From Gordonia sp049847105 (lineage in GTDB: Bacteria > Actinomycetota > Actinomycetes > Mycobacteriales > Mycobacteriaceae), in assembly GCF_049847105.1 (NCBI RefSeq), contig NZ_JBNCNS010000001.1, positions 496,001 through 560,000 of the forward strand: a stretch of 64,000 bases of DNA. Reading direction: 5' to 3'. Positions 59,500 to 64,000 of the stretch are shown one piece after another (within the stretch, counting starts at the first letter, position 1; every line of letters begins with the position of its first letter). Under the pieces are notes generated by a model. It had not been told where the DNA came from. It did not search any database and saw only the letters and a list, made by a program, of their open reading frames with translations. The position numbers and the translations under genes are program-made.

Positions 59500-60178
59500 C
59501 GGGCGGCACCTCCGGCGCGCGCCGCAGAATCCGGCCGACGATCCCGGCCACCGCGTCATCGGCACGCTCACTTGTGCTGCGCACGTCCGTCATCACGTCG
59601 GAGGTCACGGAGGTACTCGCCTCACGGATGATGTCGGGCAGGTCCACACCCTCGATGATCTCGTTGGCCAGACCGATGAGGTCGACCCGACTCAGGATCG
59701 CGTCGACATCGATTCGCGCTGCAATCGCGTCGATGTCGATACCACCGGCCACCGCGTCGAGATCGACATTCGCCACCGCCGCGTCGAGGTCCACCCGGTC
59801 ACGGATCACGGCGTCGAGATCGACACGGTCGAGAATTGCCGCGATGTCCAGGCCGGCGGCGACCTCGTTCAGATCGACGTTCTCCCGCACCAGGGTGGTC
59901 AGGTCGAGTTCGGCCACGATGGCGGAGACGATCACCGCGACAAGGGCTCGCACCCGATCGATGGCCTCCGGGAGCGCGTCGAGCACTTGCTCACCACCCG
60001 CCGCCAGTCGATCCACTCCTCGCCTTCCGAGTGCACCGATCACCGGCAGGCGGAGGCCGAAACGGATACCCGATGCCACGACGGACGCCGAGGCCACCGT
60101 CGCCCGACCGGCAAGCGCCACCGCCCCGACTGCCGCCGCGACCAGTACCGCACGCGGTACCTCGTTGTCCTGGCCCAC
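59492..60178 (-). CDS. Membrane-associated protein with LDxDA repeats (228 aa)
   Basis: An N-terminal hydrophobic stretch (about 10-40) is followed by Arg/Ala-rich sequence and, from about residue 100 to 190, about nine copies of a 7-to-9-residue motif like VDLDAV, VDLNEV and IDIDAI with conserved spacing. The repeats look like a regular solenoid with buried Leu/Ile/Val and surface Asp. The GTG start VGQDNEVPRA at 60178 lies after the sucD terminator, so the frame to 60235 is unlikely. It is coupled to the RDD gene. The function is unknown. Confidence 0.75.
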   Translation of the reverse strand: MGQDNEVPRAVLVAAAVGAVALAGRATVASASVVASGIRFGLRLPVIGALGRRGVDRLAAGGEQVLDALPEAIDRVRALVAVIVSAIVAELDLTTLVRENVDLNEVAAGLDIAAILDRVDLDAVIRDRVDLDAAVANVDLDAVAGGIDIDAIAARIDVDAILSRVDLIGLANEIIEGVDLPDIIREASTSVTSDVMTDVRSTSERADDAVAGIVGRILRRAPEVPPDE

Positions 60179-60203
60179 AAACGAATCGTAGCCCCCGAAC
60201 GAA

Positions 60204-60244
60204 CTGCGGCCGTTGTTCCCGGCAAACGGGAACAACGGCCGCAG
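60204..60244 (-). terminator. Terminator downstream of sucD
   Basis: Perfect 18-bp stem (60204-60221 with 60227-60244), 5-base GCAAA loop, 17 bases after the sucD stop and before the LDxDA gene. Confidence 0.9.
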
Positions 60245-60261
60245 ATGCGTCGTGCTGGATG

Positions 60262-61152
60262 TCAGAGGCTCTGGTAGAGCTCCCGGGCCAGCTTGGCGGT
60301 CTCGCTCGGCGTCTTGCCGACCTTGACGCCTGCGGCCTCGAGGGCCTCCTTCTTGGCCTGCGCGGTGCCCGAGCTGCCGGACACGATGGCGCCGGCGTGG
60401 CCCATCGTCTTGCCTTCCGGCGCAGTGAATCCCGCGACGTAACCGACGACGGGCTTGGAGACGTTCGCCTTGATGTAGTCGGCCGCACGCTCCTCGGCGT
60501 CGCCACCGATCTCACCGATCATCACGATCACCTTGGTGTCGGGATCCTTCTCGAAGGCCTCGATCGCGTCGATGTGCGTGGTGCCGATGACAGGGTCGCC
60601 GCCGATACCGATCGCGGTGGAGAAGCCGATATCGCGCAGCTCGTACATCATCTGGTAGGTCAGGGTGCCCGACTTCGACACGAGGCCGATGGGTCCGGTG
60701 CCCGCGATGTTGGCCGGGGTGATGCCGACCAGCGACTCGCCGGGGGTGATGATGCCGGGGCAGTTCGGTCCGATGATCCGGGTCTTGTTGCCCTTGGACA
60801 CGTTGTAGGCCCACGCGTAGGCGCTGTCCTGCACCGGAATTCCCTCGGTGATGACCACCAGCAGCGGGATCTCTGCGTCGATTGCCTCGATGATGGCATC
60901 CTTGGCGAACTTCGGCGGCACGAACGCGATCGAGACGTCGGCGCCGGTCTCCTTCATCGCCTCGGCCACCGTGCCGAACACGGGCAGCTCCACGCCGCCG
61001 TCGTGGCTCACCGTGGTGCCGGCCTTGCGCGCGTTGACGCCGCCGACGATGTTGGTGCCCGCCTTGAGCATCAACGCGGTGTGCTTGGTGCCCTCACCGC
61101 CGGTGATGCCCTGGACGATGACCTTGTTCGCTTTGTTCAGAAAGATCGACAT
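60262..61152 (-). CDS. sucD: Succinate-CoA ligase alpha subunit (296 aa)
   Basis: TCA-cycle succinyl-CoA synthetase alpha subunit. CoA-binding KVIVQGITGGEGTKHTALML, IIGPNCPGIITPGE, and the phospho-His loop GKTMGHAGAIVSG (His near 245) are all present. It follows sucC by 11 bases on the same strand. Length is normal. Confidence 0.97.
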   Translation of the reverse strand: MSIFLNKANKVIVQGITGGEGTKHTALMLKAGTNIVGGVNARKAGTTVSHDGGVELPVFGTVAEAMKETGADVSIAFVPPKFAKDAIIEAIDAEIPLLVVITEGIPVQDSAYAWAYNVSKGNKTRIIGPNCPGIITPGESLVGITPANIAGTGPIGLVSKSGTLTYQMMYELRDIGFSTAIGIGGDPVIGTTHIDAIEAFEKDPDTKVIVMIGEIGGDAEERAADYIKANVSKPVVGYVAGFTAPEGKTMGHAGAIVSGSSGTAQAKKEALEAAGVKVGKTPSETAKLARELYQSL

Positions 61153-61163
61153 GGCTCAATTCC

Positions 61164-62327
61164 TCACTTGCTCGCCAGTTCGGCGGCCTTGTCGGCGCCG
61201 GAGTCCATCGTTTCGGCGAGCGTCACCAGCGGGTGGTTCGCATCAGCCAGGATCTTGCGGCCTTCTTCGACCTTGTTGCCGTCCAGACGAACGACCAGTG
61301 GCTTGTTCGCGTCCGAGCCCAGCTTGTTCAGCGCGCCGACGATACCGTTGGCCACGGCGTCGCAGGCGGTGATGCCACCGAACACGTTGACGAACACGCT
61401 CTTGACCTGCTCGTCACCCAGGATCACGTCGAGACCCGCGGCCATCACCTCGGCCGAGGCGCCGCCACCGATGTCGAGGAAGTTGGCGGGCTTGACGCCC
61501 TTGTGGGCCTCACCCGCGTACGCGACGACGTCCAGGGTCGACATGACCAGCCCGGCACCGTTGCCGATGATGCCGACCTGACCGTCGAGCTTGACGTAGT
61601 TGAGGTCGTTCTCCTTGGCCTTGAGCTCCAGAGGATCGGTGGCGTCCTTGTCCTCGAAGGCCTCGTGCCCGGGCTGACGGAAGTCGGCGTTGGCGTCGAG
61701 GGTGACCTTGCCGTCGAGCGCGAGGATCTGATCGTCGGGGGTGCGAACCAGCGGGTTGACCTCCACCAGCAGAGCATCTTCGTTGATGAAGACCTCCCAC
61801 AGCTTCTGGATGGTCACAGCCGCGGCGTCGAGCACCTCGGCCGGCAACTTGCCGGCCTCGGCGATGCTGCGCGCGAATGCGACATCGACACCTTTGACGG
61901 CGTCGACGGGGATCTTGGCGAGAGCGTCGGGATTCTCCTCGGCGGTCACCTCGATCTCGACTCCACCCTCGACGGAGCACATCGCCAGGTAGGTGCGGTT
62001 GGTGCGGTCGAGCAGGAAGGAGATGTAGTACTCCTCGGCGATGTCACTCGCCTCTGCGACCAGCAGTTTCTTGACGACATGTCCCTTGATGTCGAGGCCG
62101 AGGATCGACTCCGCGTTCGCCACCGCGGCGTCGACGTCAGCGGAGTACTTCACGCCGCCCGCCTTGCCGCGGCCGCCGACCTTCACCTGGGCCTTGACCA
62201 TCACCGGTTTGCCGATTTCCTCAGCAATCTCCCGTGCCCCGGCAACCGTGTCGGTAACGCGGCCGGCCGAGGTGGGTACCTCGTGCTTGGCGAAAAGTTC
62301 CTTCGCCTGGTATTCGAAGAGATCCAT
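61164..62327 (-). CDS. sucC: Succinate-CoA ligase beta subunit (387 aa)
   Basis: ATP-grasp subunit of succinyl-CoA synthetase. MDLFEYQAKELFAKHEVPTS start, VMVKAQVKVGGRGKAGGVK, EVNPLVRTPDDQILALDGK, and the nucleotide-site VNVFGGITACDAVANGIV near the end are intact. It is first of the sucCD operon; the terminator after sucD closes it. sucCD next to an M23 peptidase and UvrD/PcrA is also the mycobacterial arrangement. Confidence 0.97.
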   Translation of the reverse strand: MDLFEYQAKELFAKHEVPTSAGRVTDTVAGAREIAEEIGKPVMVKAQVKVGGRGKAGGVKYSADVDAAVANAESILGLDIKGHVVKKLLVAEASDIAEEYYISFLLDRTNRTYLAMCSVEGGVEIEVTAEENPDALAKIPVDAVKGVDVAFARSIAEAGKLPAEVLDAAAVTIQKLWEVFINEDALLVEVNPLVRTPDDQILALDGKVTLDANADFRQPGHEAFEDKDATDPLELKAKENDLNYVKLDGQVGIIGNGAGLVMSTLDVVAYAGEAHKGVKPANFLDIGGGASAEVMAAGLDVILGDEQVKSVFVNVFGGITACDAVANGIVGALNKLGSDANKPLVVRLDGNKVEEGRKILADANHPLVTLAETMDSGADKAAELASK

Positions 62328-62751
62328 TCAGCTCACCATCTCGTAGGTTTGTCCGCAGAAGGATGTAACACCGCAGGGGTGTATTGCGGGCCATATCGGA
62401 CTTTAAACCTGCCGCGTATGGCCCCTGTCGGCGCACCCACCGCTTGTGCGACAGATCACTCGCTCGGTGGCCTCACGCACCTCACCACCCCGCTGATCGC
62501 AGCCCGATCGGAACGTGATCTGATGGACCGGTTGTCGAGGGGGCGAGGCCATCTGTGCGTGCACCCACGTGGATCGAGAATTCACCATGGTCGGCATCGG
62601 GGTGTCCGACCGGTGATGCAGCTCACATATCCGCAGGTTTTGGGCTCGTGCCGTTGCACTTGTCGCAATCAATTCGTTACCGTCGGCTGTCAGTTGGTCA
62701 CAAAAGGATTACGGTCGTCAATCCGGTAGTCCTCGTTAGCAAAGAGATGAG
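62328..62751. other. Divergent intergenic region between sucC and the M23 peptidase gene
   Basis: About 420 bases, with sucC promoter elements expected near 62330-62400 and peptidase promoter nearer 62650-62750. GTTACC (62676) and GTCACA (62697) resemble single MtrA half-motifs, which often precede cell-wall peptidase genes, but a proper tandem is lacking. I see no gene, tRNA or recognised riboswitch. Confidence 0.35.
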
Positions 62752-63849
62752 GTGGACGACTTGACGGGACGCGGGAATCCGGACCGACCGGTCACGACCA
62801 CCGGGCAGTCCTCAGCCCGCTTCACCGAAGACCGTTCCGCCACGGACGTCACCACGATCATCCCGATCGACGACTTCACCGACGGCGACACGACGTGGGA
62901 CTCGGGTACGTGGAGCCGCTCTTACCATCCGACCCGCTCCGAGATCACCCAGGACATCCTGATCCCGGAGAGCGAGTTCGACGCCTACGAACACGACGAG
63001 CCGTTCGACGTCGACGGCGCCCGCCCCGACAGCTTCTCGCTCGCGAGCACTGACGGCAGCGACGAGCGCCCGCTGCACATCTCCGACGACAAGCCCTTCC
63101 GCACGCGCACACCCCAGGGCGGCTCTGTCCGCCGCGGTGGCAAGCACCGCATCAGCGCTCCCCCGGCCGCCCTCAAGGGTGGCCGTGCTGCACTCATCGC
63201 CATGGCGGCCGGTGCCGCCGTCGCCGCGGTGGCACAGGTCGGTTCCACCGACAGCACGCCCACCACACCGACCAATGCCGCCAACGTCGACACGACCGGC
63301 GAGGCACCCGACCTCGGGCCCGGCGTCGCCGCGGCCGCCCCGGCGAAGGACATGGACACCTTCACCGACCAATTGGCCGTCGGCAAGCAGCGGGCCGCCG
63401 CCGAAGAGCAGCGCGAGAACCTTCTCCGCCGCCCGCTGTTCGAGTCGCCCATCCCGCTCGGCAAGTACGACTTCACGTCCACGTACTCGAATCGCTGGGG
63501 TAGCTTCCACGGCGGCATCGACCTGGCCGCGCCCCTTGGCACCCCAATCCACGCCGCCACCGACGGTGTCGTCGTCGAGGCCGGTCCCGCATCGGGCTAC
63601 GGCAACTGGGTGCAGGTCCAGGCCGCCGACGGAACGATCACCATGTACGGCCACATGGCATCGTCGGGTGTGCTGGTCCAGAAGGGCCAGCGCGTCACCG
63701 CCGGCGATGTCATCGCACTCGTCGGCAGCGAGGGTTTCTCGACTGGCCCGCACTGCCACTTCGAGGTCTGGAAAAGCGGGAACACCAAGATCGATCCCGC
63801 GCCCTGGCTCGCCGAGCACGGCGTGAAGCTCGCCAACTTCAGCGGCTGA
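62752..63849 (+). CDS. M23 (LytM/LytF-type) peptidase domain protein (365 aa)
   Basis: Cell-wall metallopeptidase family. An acidic N-terminal region (about 1-140) precedes one transmembrane anchor near 140-160 (GRAALIAMAAGAAVAAVAQV), a Thr/Ala linker, and the C-terminal M23 domain with HGGIDLAAPLGTPIHA (H-x3-D zinc ligands) and HMASSGVLVQ with GPHCHFEVW (H-x-H). All zinc ligands are intact, so it may be an active endopeptidase rather than only an activator. The GTG at 62752 overlaps a GATGAGG site; a TTG at 62761 is possible. Confidence 0.9.
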   Translation: MDDLTGRGNPDRPVTTTGQSSARFTEDRSATDVTTIIPIDDFTDGDTTWDSGTWSRSYHPTRSEITQDILIPESEFDAYEHDEPFDVDGARPDSFSLASTDGSDERPLHISDDKPFRTRTPQGGSVRRGGKHRISAPPAALKGGRAALIAMAAGAAVAAVAQVGSTDSTPTTPTNAANVDTTGEAPDLGPGVAAAAPAKDMDTFTDQLAVGKQRAAAEEQRENLLRRPLFESPIPLGKYDFTSTYSNRWGSFHGGIDLAAPLGTPIHAATDGVVVEAGPASGYGNWVQVQAADGTITMYGHMASSGVLVQKGQRVTAGDVIALVGSEGFSTGPHCHFEVWKSGNTKIDPAPWLAEHGVKLANFSG

Positions 63850-63920
63850 CCGACGGCACCCGGGGCGATCTGGTTGTCGCCCTCCGCGCGTGCACACGAC
63901 GGGCCGGGAGCCAGACGGGC

Positions 63921-64000
63921 CTAGAGCTTGTCGCCCGGAAGCCCTCCTGCGGTCAGCAGCGTGACCCGTCCGACGTTGCCGCCGAAATCGAACGTGATGC
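63921..64000 (-). CDS. C-terminal end of UvrD/PcrA helicase (partial)
   Basis: Minus-strand frame ending at the TAG at 63921-63923 with the tail ITFDFGGNVGRVTLLTAGGL then PGDKL. The DFGG...GR-K-L pattern matches the end of UvrD/PcrA-type helicases, where a KOW/Tudor-like tail closes the protein. The neighbour is the M23 gene, as Rv0949-Rv0950c. Only about 25 residues are visible, so the call is moderate. The rest lies outside the window. Confidence 0.6.
   Translation of the reverse strand, partial: ITFDFGGNVGRVTLLTAGGLPGDKL

Noticed and set aside
62328..62751. Cyclic-di-AMP (ydaO-type) riboswitch before the M23 peptidase gene
   Set aside because: Such elements precede some actinobacterial cell-wall peptidase genes, but I could not find the conserved core or pairing here.
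1..64000. tRNA, rRNA, prophage or integrative element
   Set aside because: No cloverleaf, rRNA motif, integrase or phage gene was recognised. A covariance-model search would be decisive for small RNAs.

Overview
The window is high-GC actinobacterial DNA, most likely from a mycolic-acid-containing genus of the Mycobacteriales, with Gordonia the best guess. The evidence is two MspA-type outer-membrane porins, an MprAB-PepD-MoaB2-MscL block, FprB, AccA/AccD sets and many GTG starts. Several blocks keep the gene neighbourhoods known from Mycobacterium tuberculosis: mscL/moaB2/pepD/mprB/mprA (Rv0985c-Rv0981), rpmF, a DUF1707 protein, the Rv0958/Rv0959 pair, purN/purH with the Rv0954/Rv0955-like membrane proteins, sucCD, an M23 peptidase and the end of UvrD/PcrA. 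I see no tRNA, rRNA, CRISPR array, prophage or recognisable transposase. Genus and orthology are inferences from recall, not database results.

Layout. 0.1-10.2 kb is an envelope and stress region: MscL, two tiny Pro/Arg-rich peptides with matching C-termini, an ABC exporter, tandem porins, a short RPPH-tailed protein, MoaB2, PepD and MprB/MprA. 10.4-18.8 kb is nitrate assimilation: a 1393-residue nitrate reductase fused to a flavodoxin/NADPH reductase, then nirB-nirD plus a small conserved partner on the other strand. A DUF559/AbiEi-like gene bracketed by two 75-nt palindromic elements sits between them. 19.1-22.6 kb carries an AurF-type diiron oxygenase with a ferredoxin-FNR partner and a divergent SDR. 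22.6-35.3 kb is mixed: a secreted CocE-type hydrolase, a TRIC-like membrane protein, L32, a repeat-rich DUF4190 protein, an AEC carrier, a MoxR-ATPase/VWA pair, an ArsR-AHSA1-TIGR03086 operon and a TauD dioxygenase. 35.3-41.1 kb holds a TSUP carrier, purH, purN and two membrane proteins.

41.2-55.8 kb reads as a leucine/isovalerate catabolic locus. The order accD-accA-fadE-maoC-citE-acyl-CoA ligase-acetoacetyl-CoA synthetase supplies acyl-CoA dehydrogenation, carboxylation, hydration, C-C cleavage and acetoacetate activation. A giant IorA/IorB-type 2-oxoacid:ferredoxin oxidoreductase is divergent from it, and a TetR repressor (BkaR-like) follows. A perfect 8-bp-arm palindrome lies at the divergent promoter. 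55.8-64 kb has a nitroreductase, NUDIX hydrolase, AccD3-like carboxyltransferase, SRPBCC and RDD proteins, an LDxDA-repeat protein, sucD/sucC, an M23 peptidase and the UvrD/PcrA tail.

The least ordinary signals are: (i) two same-length 75-nt palindromes with conserved arms and diverged loops bracketing the DUF559-type gene; (ii) a 21-bp repeat found in frame in the nitrate reductase linker and again as noncoding arrays near 35.1-35.3 kb; (iii) twin tiny peptides ending in FFGS, each with its own ribosome-binding site and terminator.
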